From AWTP1-18 sp036504515 (GTDB lineage: Bacteria; Pseudomonadota; Gammaproteobacteria; Burkholderiales; Rhodocyclaceae), in assembly GCA_036504515.1 (NCBI GenBank), contig DASXVA010000001.1, forward strand, positions 620,001 through 684,000: a stretch of DNA of 64,000 nucleotides, written 5' to 3'. The position numbers and the translations under genes are program-made. The number at the start of each line of letters is the position of its first letter. The first letter of the stretch is position 1. Shown here one piece after another: positions 17,141 through 25,312 of this stretch. The notes under the pieces were generated by a model, which was given only the letters and a program-made list of their open reading frames with translations, ran no database searches and was not told where the DNA came from.

Positions 17141-17380
17141 ATGAAAATGAAAATCGACCTGCGCAAGATTTACCGTTTCGACTCCGTTGACCGCAATGCT
17201 GATGGCAGTTTGCCCAGCGGCGGGGACATTTATTACGAATGTACCGAGTGTACCGGCATCGTCAGTTCTGTTTCCCACCTCAAGGCTGCTTGCGAATGCG
17301 GCAACCTGGCGGGTGGACAGGGGAAGACCGATGTTCGTTCCCCGGAAAAAGTAACCCCCCTGCGTGGCAAGCTGCGCTGA
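17141..17380 (+). CDS. Small cysteine-motif protein of unknown function
   Basis: 79 residues, divergent from the thioredoxin-like gene and 16 bp before rep. It contains YECTECTG (CxxC) and ACECG (CxC) about 20 residues apart, which could form one zinc ribbon. The rest is polar with a basic C-terminus. No family is recognised. Confidence 0.65.
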   Translation: MKMKIDLRKIYRFDSVDRNADGSLPSGGDIYYECTECTGIVSSVSHLKAACECGNLAGGQGKTDVRSPEKVTPLRGKLR

Positions 17381-17396
17381 ATCTGCTTTCTGCTGA

Positions 17397-19391
17397 GTGT
17401 CCCACGGTCTTAATGCCCCTCAGCAGGAGGCGGTAAAGCATTTGGATGGTCCTCTGCTGGTACTGGCAGGGGCTGGTAGTGGCAAAACCCGCGTCATCAC
17501 CCAGAAAATCGCCTGGATGATCGAGGGTTGCGGTTATCCGTCGAACAAGATCACCGCCATTACCTTTACCAACAAAGCCGCCAAGGAAATGAAGGAGCGG
17601 GCCGACAGCCTGCTCAAGGACGGGACGTCAGAAGGTTTGAACGTCAGCACCTTCCATTCCCTCGGGGCACGCTTTCTTCGTCAGGAAGCCCGTCATCTGG
17701 GCCTCAAGCCCGGGTTTTCCATTCTTGATGCTTCCGATACCACCGGGCTGTTCCAGGAGCTGTTGTCCCATGCGGACAAGGCGACGGTGCGCATGGTGCA
17801 AAACCGCATCTCCCTGTGGAAAAACTCCTTGCTCGGGCCGGAGGAATCCATGGCGGCGGCGGAGGATGAATTCGAGCGCAGCGCTGCCGCCACCTACATC
17901 GAATACGAGAAAACCCTGCGGGCTTACCAGGCGGTGGATTTCGATGACCTGATCCGCCTGCCGGTGAATCTGCTGGAAAGCAACGAAGAAGTCCTCGCCC
18001 GCTGGCAAAGCCGCATCTGGCACTTGCTGGTGGATGAATACCAGGACACCAACCGCTGCCAGTACCGCCTGATGCGTTTGCTCGCCGGTCCCAAGGCCGC
18101 CTTCACGGCGGTGGGCGACGACGACCAGTCCATCTACGCCTGGCGCGGTGCTGACATTGGCAATATCCATTTGTTGCAGGAAGACTTTCCCCGCCTGCGC
18201 ATCATCAAGCTGGAGCAAAACTACCGCTCCACCACCCGCATCCTGCAAGCGGCCAATGCGGTGATCGCCCACAACCCCAAGATTTTCGAAAAGAAGCTCT
18301 GGTCCGACCACGGTCACGGCGATGCCATCCATGTCCAGTTCTGCCGCGATGATGGCCATGAGGCGGAATGGATCGCGGGCCGTCTGCTCTCCCACAAATT
18401 CCAGCATCGGGGCAAGTGGGCCGATTACGCCGTGCTTTACCGGGGCAATCACCAGGCCCGGGCCATCGAGCAGCAGTTCCGTCAGAACAAGATTCCCTAC
18501 GTGATCTCCGGCGGCCAGTCGTTTTTTGAAAAGGCTGAAATCAAGGACATCACCAGCTACCTGCGCCTGATCTCCAACCCGGACGACGATCCGGCCTTCA
18601 TCCGCGCCATCACCACCCCCAAGCGCGGGATCGGCGGCGCCACGCTGGAAGCCCTGGGCCGCCACGCCGGCAATCGCCATGTCAGCCTGTTTCAGGCCGC
18701 GGTGGAAGTGGGCATCGAGCAGCATCTCAACGAAAAGCAGCTCACCGGGGTGCGGGAGTTCTGCAGCTTCATCATCCGCATGGAAGGCCGCGCCGGCCGC
18801 GAACCTGCCCGGGCGGTGATTGAAGATCTGCTGCGGGCCATCAGCTACGAATCCTGGTTGTTCGAATCCCTGGATACCCGGGAGGCGGAAGGCAAGTGGT
18901 CCAACGTGCGCGACTTCACCGAGTGGCTGTCGAAAAAGGGGGACGAGGAAGGCAAGAACCTGCTCGACCTGACCCAGACCGTGGCTCTGATTTCCATGCT
19001 GGACAAGAACGACAAGGAACAGGACGCGGTGCAGCTCGCCACCCTGCACGCCTCAAAAGGGCTGGAGTTCCGCCATGTGTTTTTGGTCGGCGTTGAGGAA
19101 GGCATCCTGCCCCACCGCGACTCTCTGGAGCCGGGCAAGCTGGAAGAAGAGCGACGCCTCATGTACGTGGGCATCACCCGCGCCCGCATGAGCCTGCATG
19201 TGAGCTACTGCAAAAAACGCAAGACCGGCCGCGAATGGCGGGAGTGCGAGCAATCCCGTTTCATCGAGGAAATGGGCGACGACCTGAAGCGGGTCGGCGG
19301 CGAAGAAAGTCCTCCGACCCAGGAAGAGAAAGTTGCCGGTCGCGCCCGGTTTGAACAGTTCAAGGCTCTGCTGAACAAGAACGCCACCTGA
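17397..19391 (+). CDS. rep: ATP-dependent DNA helicase Rep (UvrD/SF1A family)
   Basis: 664 residues (E. coli Rep 673). The SF1A motifs are Q-motif LNAPQQEAV, Walker A GAGSGKT (about 25-31), motif II VDEYQDTN, motif III GDDDQSIYAWRGA, motif IV EQNYRST, motif V LATLHASKGLEF and motif VI YVGITRAR. It is a 3'-5' helicase that helps forks pass protein blocks. The start is taken as GTG at 17397 because it gives the family N-terminus (LNAPQQEAV near residue 5); no strong ribosome site is visible. Confidence 0.95.
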   Translation: MSHGLNAPQQEAVKHLDGPLLVLAGAGSGKTRVITQKIAWMIEGCGYPSNKITAITFTNKAAKEMKERADSLLKDGTSEGLNVSTFHSLGARFLRQEARHLGLKPGFSILDASDTTGLFQELLSHADKATVRMVQNRISLWKNSLLGPEESMAAAEDEFERSAAATYIEYEKTLRAYQAVDFDDLIRLPVNLLESNEEVLARWQSRIWHLLVDEYQDTNRCQYRLMRLLAGPKAAFTAVGDDDQSIYAWRGADIGNIHLLQEDFPRLRIIKLEQNYRSTTRILQAANAVIAHNPKIFEKKLWSDHGHGDAIHVQFCRDDGHEAEWIAGRLLSHKFQHRGKWADYAVLYRGNHQARAIEQQFRQNKIPYVISGGQSFFEKAEIKDITSYLRLISNPDDDPAFIRAITTPKRGIGGATLEALGRHAGNRHVSLFQAAVEVGIEQHLNEKQLTGVREFCSFIIRMEGRAGREPARAVIEDLLRAISYESWLFESLDTREAEGKWSNVRDFTEWLSKKGDEEGKNLLDLTQTVALISMLDKNDKEQDAVQLATLHASKGLEFRHVFLVGVEEGILPHRDSLEPGKLEEERRLMYVGITRARMSLHVSYCKKRKTGREWRECEQSRFIEEMGDDLKRVGGEESPPTQEEKVAGRARFEQFKALLNKNAT

Positions 19392-19428
19392 ACGCTTTCA
19401 GGACAACCGTTCCCTCGGGAGCGCTGGC

Positions 19429-19632
19429 CTAGCTGGTTTGCTGTTTTTTCCACTCGTCCGTCAACAGCCCGGCAAATCCCCAATTCTCTTCATCGATTTC
19501 CTGCAGCACGATATGAATGTGCTCCGGGCGTTTGCCCAGCACTCTCTGCAGCGAGTCCGTGATATCGCGGACGATCTCGGCTTTCTGCGCCCGGCTTGCG
19601 CCGCGGGTGATTTGCACATTGACGTAGGGCAT
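19429..19632 (-). CDS. 4-oxalocrotonate tautomerase family protein
   Basis: 67 residues, beginning MPYVNVQITRG. After removal of Met, Pro1 would be the catalytic base, and Arg11 is within the family motif. Members are small hexameric tautomerases or dehalogenases in the cytoplasm. No aromatic degradation genes are nearby, so the substrate is unknown. It is convergent with rep. The 530-bp region upstream holds several palindromes. Confidence 0.85.
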   Translation of the reverse strand: MPYVNVQITRGASRAQKAEIVRDITDSLQRVLGKRPEHIHIVLQEIDEENWGFAGLLTDEWKKQQTS

Positions 19633-19833
19633 CGAAGTTCCTTTGCTTGTCAGGACGGGGAATGAGAGCCGTCATGGATTATCCCCATGGAAACACAGAA
19701 CAAGTCCGTTCCACGAACGCCATGCCAGTGCGCAATTCGCCGGCGGGGGCGGGATTGACCGCTTGAGCCGTGTTGCACGGGATTTTGCCGGATGCCGGAG
19801 GGGCTAGCAGGGGGCGCTGGGGCATGGCGTCAG

Positions 19834-19848
19834 GTGAATTAAATTCAC
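19834..19848. promoter_or_regulatory. Palindrome GTGAATT-A-AATTCAC
   Basis: Perfect 15-base palindrome. It shares GTGAA-N5-TTCACAT and the preceding AGG with the one at 19941-19955, 107 bp centre to centre. It may be an operator pair for the tautomerase promoter. Confidence 0.35.
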
Positions 19849-19940
19849 ATAAAAATGAGTTTTATGAGTGGTGCCATCGACACCCATTTCAATCATGGCT
19901 TAACCATGCGGTTCTTCGCTAATTTCAGCCTGATTTTAAG

Positions 19941-19955
19941 GTGAAAAAAATTCAC
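19941..19955. promoter_or_regulatory. Palindrome GTGAA-AAAAA-TTCAC
   Basis: Second member of the pair described at 19834-19848; the five-base arms are the same and the centre differs. Confidence 0.3.
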
Positions 19956-20022
19956 ATCATGGTGTGGGCGGGGTGGGAATTTGCCTGGACTGTCATCGCA
20001 AAACCATGGGCCAAAGTTATTT

Positions 20023-20077
20023 CTGCCCTGTTTAGGACCGAAGGCAGAAACGAAACAGGGCAGCCGAAGCTGCCCTG
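20023..20077. other. Mutually exclusive hairpins (attenuator-like geometry)
   Basis: CTGCCCTGTTT (20023-20033) can pair with AAACAGGGCAG (20053-20063). The latter can instead pair with GCTGCCCTG (20069-20077). Two alternative stems sharing a middle strand resemble an attenuator, but no clear U-tract or leader peptide is present. It may simply be a triplicated repeat. Confidence 0.3.
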
Positions 20078-20137
20078 CTAATCCCGTCACCCCTCTCCTT
20101 TGGGAGAGGGGGCGGGGGAGAGGCGGTTGTTTTGTTT

Positions 20138-20166
20138 AAGTAAGCGGGCCGAAGGCCTGCTTACTT
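20138..20166 (-). terminator. Terminator of the cytochrome c gene
   Basis: Stem AAGTAAGC-G-GGCC/GGCC-T-GCTTACTT with a GAA loop, overlapping the stop codon of the cytochrome gene. The minus strand continues with TTAAACAAAAC rather than a full T-run. Confidence 0.6.
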
Positions 20167-20593
20167 ACTTGGGTTCTTTCAGGGAACCGCCGGACTTGTT
20201 GGCCATGTAGACAATGGCGCGGGCCAGTTCGGCATCGGTGGCGTCAGAGACACCGCCCTTGGCAGGCATGGAGCGGATGCCGCTGATGGCATTCTTCAGC
20301 AGGCCATCGAGACCTTTGCCCAGACGGGGGCCCCAGTCACCGCTGTTGCCAAACTTGGGCGCGCCCAGAGTGCCGGCAGCGTGGCAGCCATTACAGGCAG
20401 CTTGGTACATCTGCTCACCCGTGCGGCTACCAGCAGCAGCACCGCCACCAGCGGCCAGGGAAACTTTGGCGACGGGAGTGATACGGGCATTGATAGCTTC
20501 TTCATCAACCTTTGGGTGGCTGCCCAGGGCAAAGGCAGAGGAGGCGGCAACCATGCCGGCCAGGGCGAGCATGGAAAAGCGGGCGTTAAACAT
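20165..20593 (-). CDS. Class I c-type cytochrome (cytochrome c5-like)
   Basis: 142 residues. A cleavable signal peptide (about 1-22, ending AFA-LG) precedes a single haem-binding motif CNGCH (about 68-72). The distal Met is probably in SMPAKGG, matching the cytochrome c5 pattern, and the C-terminal helix is ELARAIVYMANKSGG. It should carry electrons in the periplasm. It appears monocistronic with its own terminator. Confidence 0.92.
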   Translation of the reverse strand: MFNARFSMLALAGMVAASSAFALGSHPKVDEEAINARITPVAKVSLAAGGGAAAGSRTGEQMYQAACNGCHAAGTLGAPKFGNSGDWGPRLGKGLDGLLKNAISGIRSMPAKGGVSDATDAELARAIVYMANKSGGSLKEPK

Positions 20594-20755
20594 GGCTGGG
20601 TTCCTTGAAATCGGGGAGGTAGCGTACGAGGGAAGCCGGAATTATAGCCAATACAGTCAGATAGCGCCTTGGCGAGCCCTTGTCGTCTTCTTGAAATGTC
20701 GCAGGCAGCGAACGGGTGCACCGGGGGAAACTGCTCCCCGGCGCAAATCAGTGGT

Positions 20756-22057
20756 TTAGTGCCAGCTACCGTCGTGGGCCAACACGCCGTCGATCAGGGT
20801 GTAGCGCACCCGGCCCGACAGCATCTGGCCGAGGAAGGGGCTGTTCTTGCCCTGGCTCTTGAGGTTTTCCCGGCTGACGCGGAATTCCGATTGAGGATCG
20901 AAAATGCAGACATCGGCCGGGGCGCCCACGGACAAGGTGCCAGCTTCAATCCCCAGCAAACGGGCGGGATTGCTGGTGACCTTGGCCAGGGTGTCCAGCA
21001 GAGGCAGCTTCATTTCCTCACCCCACTTCAGGGCCAGGGGCAGCAGCAGTTCCAGGCCCGTGGCGCCGGGTTCGGCTTCGCCGAAGGGGACAAGTTTGGC
21101 ATCGTCATCCACGGGGGTGTGATCGGAGCAAAGAGCGTCGATCACGCCGCTGGCGAGGCCTGCCCGCAGGGCATCCCGGTCCCGCAGGCTGCGCAGGGGC
21201 GGGTCGAGGCGGGCGTGGGGGTTGAAGAAACCGATGTCCAGGTCCGACAGGTGCAGGTGATTGGGGGTGACGTCGCAACTCACCTTGATGCCCTGTTCCC
21301 GGGCCAGCCTAATCATTTCCAGACCGGCGGCGGAGGAAACCCGAGTGATATGCAACTGGGCGCCGGTTTCCTGGGCGAGCAACAGCAGGGTGCCGAGGGC
21401 CGAGGTTTCCGCCACCACGGGAATGCCGGTGAGGCCGAGACGGGCCGCCATTTCGCCATCGTGGGCGACACCGTTGCGGGCCAGATAAGGGTCTTGGGCC
21501 GACAACCAGACGGGGAAGCCAAAGGTGGCGGCGTACTGCATGGCCCGCAGCACCACCTGAGTATCGAGGATGGCCACATTGGCGTGGCTGAAGGCGACGC
21601 AACCGGCTTCGGCCAGTTCGGCCATTTCGGTGATGTGCTTGCCTTCCAGTTTTACCGTGAGGGCGCCGATGGGATAAACCTTGGCGAATTCCGGCAGCCG
21701 GGCGCGGTGCTTGAGCATTTCCACCAGCCCCGGTTCATCCAGAGGCGGGTCGGTGTCCGGCGGGCAGGCCAGGCTGGTGACGCCGCCGGCCGCGGCCGCC
21801 GCCATTTCAGATTCCAAAGTGGCGCGGTATTCGTAGCCGGGTTCCCGCAGCCGAGCGGCGAGATCCACCAGGCCGGGGCAGACCACGTAGCCCCGGGCGT
21901 CGATGGTGCCGATGGCGCCGTTGTTGGCTTCCGCGGCGAACTCTGCCGGAGCATCACCGATGGCGACAACGCGGCCGTCGGCAATGAAGAGGTCGGTCAC
22001 CTGGTCAATGTTGTTGGCCGGGTCGATGAGTCGGCCATTCTTGATTTGTAGTTTCAT
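20756..22057 (-). CDS. pyrX: Dihydroorotase-like protein PyrX/PyrC' (metal ligands lost)
   Basis: 433 residues with the amidohydrolase fold of class I dihydroorotases. The zinc-binding DxHxH is replaced by DLAARLREPG (about 67-76). The His positions usually followed by 'ED' and 'VS' read SAQD and RVSS, and PHH reads TPNHL; only the distal SDHTP is retained. It is therefore predicted to be catalytically dead. In Pseudomonas a comparable pyrC' product is needed to assemble active aspartate carbamoyltransferase. Here it follows pyrB by 4 bp, which fits the same structural role. A working dihydroorotase must lie elsewhere. Confidence 0.88.
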   Translation of the reverse strand: MKLQIKNGRLIDPANNIDQVTDLFIADGRVVAIGDAPAEFAAEANNGAIGTIDARGYVVCPGLVDLAARLREPGYEYRATLESEMAAAAAGGVTSLACPPDTDPPLDEPGLVEMLKHRARLPEFAKVYPIGALTVKLEGKHITEMAELAEAGCVAFSHANVAILDTQVVLRAMQYAATFGFPVWLSAQDPYLARNGVAHDGEMAARLGLTGIPVVAETSALGTLLLLAQETGAQLHITRVSSAAGLEMIRLAREQGIKVSCDVTPNHLHLSDLDIGFFNPHARLDPPLRSLRDRDALRAGLASGVIDALCSDHTPVDDDAKLVPFGEAEPGATGLELLLPLALKWGEEMKLPLLDTLAKVTSNPARLLGIEAGTLSVGAPADVCIFDPQSEFRVSRENLKSQGKNSPFLGQMLSGRVRYTLIDGVLAHDGSWH

Positions 22058-22061
22058 CTTC

Positions 22062-23027
22062 TTAATTCCCCGCCAGCATGCTCATGACCGCCATGCGCAC
22101 GGCGATACCGAAAGTCACCTGGGGCAGGATCACCGCCTGCCCACCGTCGGCCACCGCCGAATCGATTTCCACGCCCCGGTTCATGGGGCCCGGGTGCATC
22201 ACGATGGCATCGGGTTTGGCCAGGGCCAGCTTTTCCGGCGTCAGGCCGTAGTTCTTGAAGTATTCCTGGGGGCTGGGCAGCAGGGCGCCCTGCATGCGTT
22301 CGTTCTGCAGGCGCAGCATCATCACCACATCCACGCCCTTGAGGCCTTCCGCCATGTCGTGGAAAACCTTGACCCCCATGCGCTCGGCGGCAGTGGGCAG
22401 CAAAGTCTTGGGGGCGATGGCGCGAATTTCCGGCACGCCCAAGGTGGTCAGGGCATGGATCTGGGAGCGGGCGACGCGGGAATGGAGGATGTCGCCGATG
22501 ATGGCCACGGTCAGATTGGTGAAGTCTTTCTTGTAGTGGCGGATGGTGTACATGTCCAGCAGCCCCTGGGTGGGGTGGGCATGTTGGCCGTCACCGGCGT
22601 TCACCACGCGGATGTGGTTCTGATTGGTGGAAGCCAGGTGCTGGGCAATCAGGAAGGGCGCGCCGCTGGTGGCATGGCGCACCACGAACATGTCAGCTTG
22701 CATGGCCGCCAGGTTATCCACCGTATCCAGCAGGGTTTCGCCCTTGGCGGTGCTGGAGGTGTTGATGTTGAGATTGATCACGTCCGCCGACAGCCGCTTG
22801 GCGGCGATCTCGAAGGTGGTCCGGGTGCGGGTCGAATTCTCGAAGAAAAGATTGAACACGCTCTTGCCGCGCAGCAAGGGCAGCTTCTTTTCTTCTTGAT
22901 GGGCCAGTTCGGTAAAGGGCGCTGCTGTGTCGAGAATACGGGTGATGATGTCCCGGGGCAGGCCTTCGATGGTGAGCAGGTGTTGTAGCTCGCCGTGCTT
23001 ATTGAGTTGCGGATTGGTGGTATTCAT
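22062..23027 (-). CDS. pyrB: Aspartate carbamoyltransferase catalytic subunit
   Basis: 321 residues. It has the carbamoyl-phosphate signature FFENSTRTRTTFE (about 59-71) and the later HPGPMNRGVEID motif. It joins carbamoyl phosphate and aspartate in pyrimidine synthesis. The gene overlaps ruvX by four bases (ATGA) and is followed at 4 bp by pyrX, so PyrB and PyrX are probably made in a fixed ratio for a joint complex. No regulatory pyrI is present. Confidence 0.96.
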   Translation of the reverse strand: MNTTNPQLNKHGELQHLLTIEGLPRDIITRILDTAAPFTELAHQEEKKLPLLRGKSVFNLFFENSTRTRTTFEIAAKRLSADVINLNINTSSTAKGETLLDTVDNLAAMQADMFVVRHATSGAPFLIAQHLASTNQNHIRVVNAGDGQHAHPTQGLLDMYTIRHYKKDFTNLTVAIIGDILHSRVARSQIHALTTLGVPEIRAIAPKTLLPTAAERMGVKVFHDMAEGLKGVDVVMMLRLQNERMQGALLPSPQEYFKNYGLTPEKLALAKPDAIVMHPGPMNRGVEIDSAVADGGQAVILPQVTFGIAVRMAVMSMLAGN

Positions 23028-23458
23028 TGCGGTCTTGTGTCGAAGAATCCTTGCAGAATGGTGGCGGCGGCTTCCGCGTCCAGGGTTTCCTTGCGCTGCT
23101 TCCAGTTCTGGCCTTTGTCGGCCAGCCGGGCTTCGGCATCGGTGGAGGAAAAACGTTCATCCACCAAAGCCACGGGCAGTTTGAAACGACCCTCAAGCTG
23201 ATGGGCAAAGCGTTGCGCCCGGGCCGTCATTTCATGGGGTTCGCCGTCCAGGGAAAGGGGCAGGCCAACCACCAGGCGAGCGGGTTGCCATTCGGCAATC
23301 AGCTTTTGAATCGCAGCAAAACGGGCATCGTTGGCTTCATGGCTGATGGTCAGCAGGGGGCGGGCCTGGCCCAGCATCATTTCCCCCACGGCAACGCCAA
23401 TGCGCTTGGTGCCGAAATCGAAGGCGAGAACAGTGCCCACTCCATCCACTGCGGCCAC
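23024..23458 (-). CDS. ruvX: YqgF/RuvX family RNase H-fold nuclease
   Basis: 144 residues. The RNase H-like fold begins at VLAFDFGTKRIGVAVGE, with the first catalytic Asp in DFG, and ends with VDERFSSTDAEARL. Members process the 5' end of pre-16S rRNA and have been proposed as Holliday-junction resolvases. It starts directly at the yqgE stop and overlaps pyrB by ATGA. Confidence 0.93.
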   Translation of the reverse strand: MAAVDGVGTVLAFDFGTKRIGVAVGEMMLGQARPLLTISHEANDARFAAIQKLIAEWQPARLVVGLPLSLDGEPHEMTARAQRFAHQLEGRFKLPVALVDERFSSTDAEARLADKGQNWKQRKETLDAEAAATILQGFFDTRPQ

Positions 23459-24034
23459 TTAAGCATGCCCTGCCACGTCGGACAGGTTGGCGAAATCCAC
23501 GCCGAGCAACTGCATGGCAGCGGGCAGGCGGGCTTCGGGAGACATGCCGAAAATAATGTCGGCCGAGGCGGGCACGGTCAGCCAGGCATTCTGGGAAAGC
23601 TCCCACTCCAGTTGGCCCGCAGACCAGCCGGCATAGCCCAAGGCCATGATGAAATCGGAAGGGGTGCCTTCACTGCCCATGGACACCAGAATGTCCCGGG
23701 AGCTGGTCAGGGCCAGTCCGTCCAATACCTGCAGGGATGACTGCCAAATGCCGTTGGGTTTGTGCAGCACAAAGCCCCGATCATTCTGTACCGGGCCGCC
23801 GTAATAAACGGGGCGGCCGGAAAAATCCTCCCGTTCCAGGGGAATGTCCACCTGCTCGAACAGCGTCGCCAGATCCATGTCGGTGGGGCGATTGACGATG
23901 ATGCCCAGGGCACCATCGGGGGTGTGTTCGCAAACGTAGGTCAGGGTGCGGGAAAAGTTCGGGTCTGCCATGGCGGGCATGGCGATGAGGAAGTGGTTGG
24001 TCAGATTGACCGAGGGCAGGGTGGTGTCGCTCAC
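23459..24034 (-). CDS. yqgE: UPF0301/YqgE (AlgH) family protein
   Basis: 191 residues, typical for the family. It carries the conserved N-terminal NHFLIAMPAMADPNFSRTL and the GWSAGQLEWELSQNAWL segment. Function is not established; AlgH was named for an effect on alginate genes. It is always found beside ruvX in many proteobacteria, as here, and overlaps the upstream membrane gene by four bases. Confidence 0.93.
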   Translation of the reverse strand: MSDTTLPSVNLTNHFLIAMPAMADPNFSRTLTYVCEHTPDGALGIIVNRPTDMDLATLFEQVDIPLEREDFSGRPVYYGGPVQNDRGFVLHKPNGIWQSSLQVLDGLALTSSRDILVSMGSEGTPSDFIMALGYAGWSAGQLEWELSQNAWLTVPASADIIFGMSPEARLPAAMQLLGVDFANLSDVAGHA

Positions 24035-24834
24035 AGCCGCATTTTATCGTTGTTTTGGCCGGCCTTTCGGCTTCGCTGCAGCAAGAGTATTGCGCCCGCC
24101 CAAGCCAGGGCAAGGACCATCACCGCGACCCCGAGGCCGTGGGCGACGCTGCCATAGGCTGGCGAATGATCGACTTTGCCGAATTGGCCTAACAAGTAAA
24201 TCCAGTCATGGGGCCCGTCTTCCCCGGTATGGCCGCCGAGCAGGATGAGTTGGGGATTCTTCGCATCGTAGATGTAGGGCGCCAGGTCGAGCAGACTGGT
24301 GCCACTCCACCAGAGGCCGATGGCGGCGCCAAAGGGATCGCGGTTCTGGACCAGAAAGGCGACGGCACAGATCAGGGGCAGCAGCCACTGAAACAGGCTA
24401 CCCCCGGCAATAGTCATGAATTCGCCCAGGGGGATGAACAGCACGTGGCCGGCCTCGTGGATGGGCAACAGGATGTTGTGCATGAAACTGCTGCCCATTT
24501 CCCCATCGCGGAAATCCATGGCCGCCAGTCGCCAGGACCAGACGGCCACCAGCAGCAAGAGCGCAAGACGGCTCCACCAGGACAGGGCCGGGATGGTTTC
24601 GGGAACGTAGGTCAGGGTCGCCATCAGGCGGGAGCCGGCAGCTTCAACAGGGCCGGGCTCGTCTTCCTGGGGTTTCAGGGAGGGAGGAACAAAGCTGTCG
24701 CGGCGTATCCATTTGGCGAAGACCAGACCGCAGGCAGGACAAAGGCCGGGATCAGCGGCGAGTTCATGGCCTTGCCGGCGATGCCCGCATTTGGGACAGA
24801 CGGAAAATGTCGGGGATATTTCCTGACCGCTCAT
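24031..24834 (-). CDS. Zinc-ribbon membrane protein with HExxH motif (putative M50-like metalloprotease)
   Basis: 267 residues. An N-terminal zinc ribbon has two CPxCG-type knuckles (CPKCGH about 17-22, CPACGL about 39-44). Several membrane helices from about 85 to 260 follow. One begins with LLPIHEAGHVLFIP, which contains HEAGH (HExxH), as in site-2-type membrane proteases; a possible third ligand is the Asp/His in GPHDW. The substrate is unknown, and it could equally be an inactive relative. The gene overlaps yqgE (ATGA) at the head of the pyrimidine operon. Confidence 0.7.
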   Translation of the reverse strand: MSGQEISPTFSVCPKCGHRRQGHELAADPGLCPACGLVFAKWIRRDSFVPPSLKPQEDEPGPVEAAGSRLMATLTYVPETIPALSWWSRLALLLLVAVWSWRLAAMDFRDGEMGSSFMHNILLPIHEAGHVLFIPLGEFMTIAGGSLFQWLLPLICAVAFLVQNRDPFGAAIGLWWSGTSLLDLAPYIYDAKNPQLILLGGHTGEDGPHDWIYLLGQFGKVDHSPAYGSVAHGLGVAVMVLALAWAGAILLLQRSRKAGQNNDKMRL

Positions 24835-24852
24835 GCTGCCGTCGGCAGGGAG

Positions 24853-25287
24853 TTAGCAAATGGCCCGCATGTAGACGATGCCGAAAACCCCCACCACCAG
24901 CATGCTAATGGCCAGGATTGCCACCTGACGAGGTTGTGATGGGTCACCCTTGCGGACGCGGTCCAACAGCAAAAGCATTTCGCCGATGGCCATGATGCCG
25001 AGGAAGAACATCATGAAGGCGTCGATAAACAGCAGAACCCCGTTAACGTTGTTAACCGGGTTGCAGGTGCGGCCCGAAAGCCGGAAGCTACCGACCAGGG
25101 TTACCTGATCAAAACCAAGGCCGGTAATGAACCAGACCGCTATTACGGCAATGACACCGAGCACCAGCCCCAGGGTGACCCATCCCTCGACATGACGCAG
25201 GGCATCGATAATGTCGCGAAAATCCGCCATGTAGTCCCGCCATTCATTGCGGAGCTGTTGGCCGAGCTTTTCAAGATCAAAGGCCAT
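24853..25287 (-). CDS. Uncharacterised membrane protein
   Basis: 144 residues with three hydrophobic helices (about 36-56, 77-100 and 122-142) and a charged N-terminal helix (FDLEKLGQQLRNEWRDYM). No family is recognised. The start MAFDLEKL is preferred to an 18-residue-longer frame that overlaps the purU 3' region. It lies between purU and the HEAGH protein on the same strand. Confidence 0.65.
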   Translation of the reverse strand: MAFDLEKLGQQLRNEWRDYMADFRDIIDALRHVEGWVTLGLVLGVIAVIAVWFITGLGFDQVTLVGSFRLSGRTCNPVNNVNGVLLFIDAFMMFFLGIMAIGEMLLLLDRVRKGDPSQPRQVAILAISMLVVGVFGIVYMRAIC

Positions 25288-25312
25288 GAGGGGGGCGATG
25301 CCTGTCCAGTTG

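Larger units (their letters stand above)
19633..20164. other. Intergenic region rich in palindromes, no supported gene
   Basis: About 530 bases between the tautomerase and the cytochrome c gene. It holds a pair of 15-base palindromes (19834-19848, 19941-19955), CATGG-CTTAA-CCATG (19893-19907) and two mutually exclusive hairpins (20023-20063, 20056-20077). A CCCTCTCC/GGGAGAGGG hairpin near 20091-20110 and the cytochrome terminator complete it. Confidence 0.6.
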
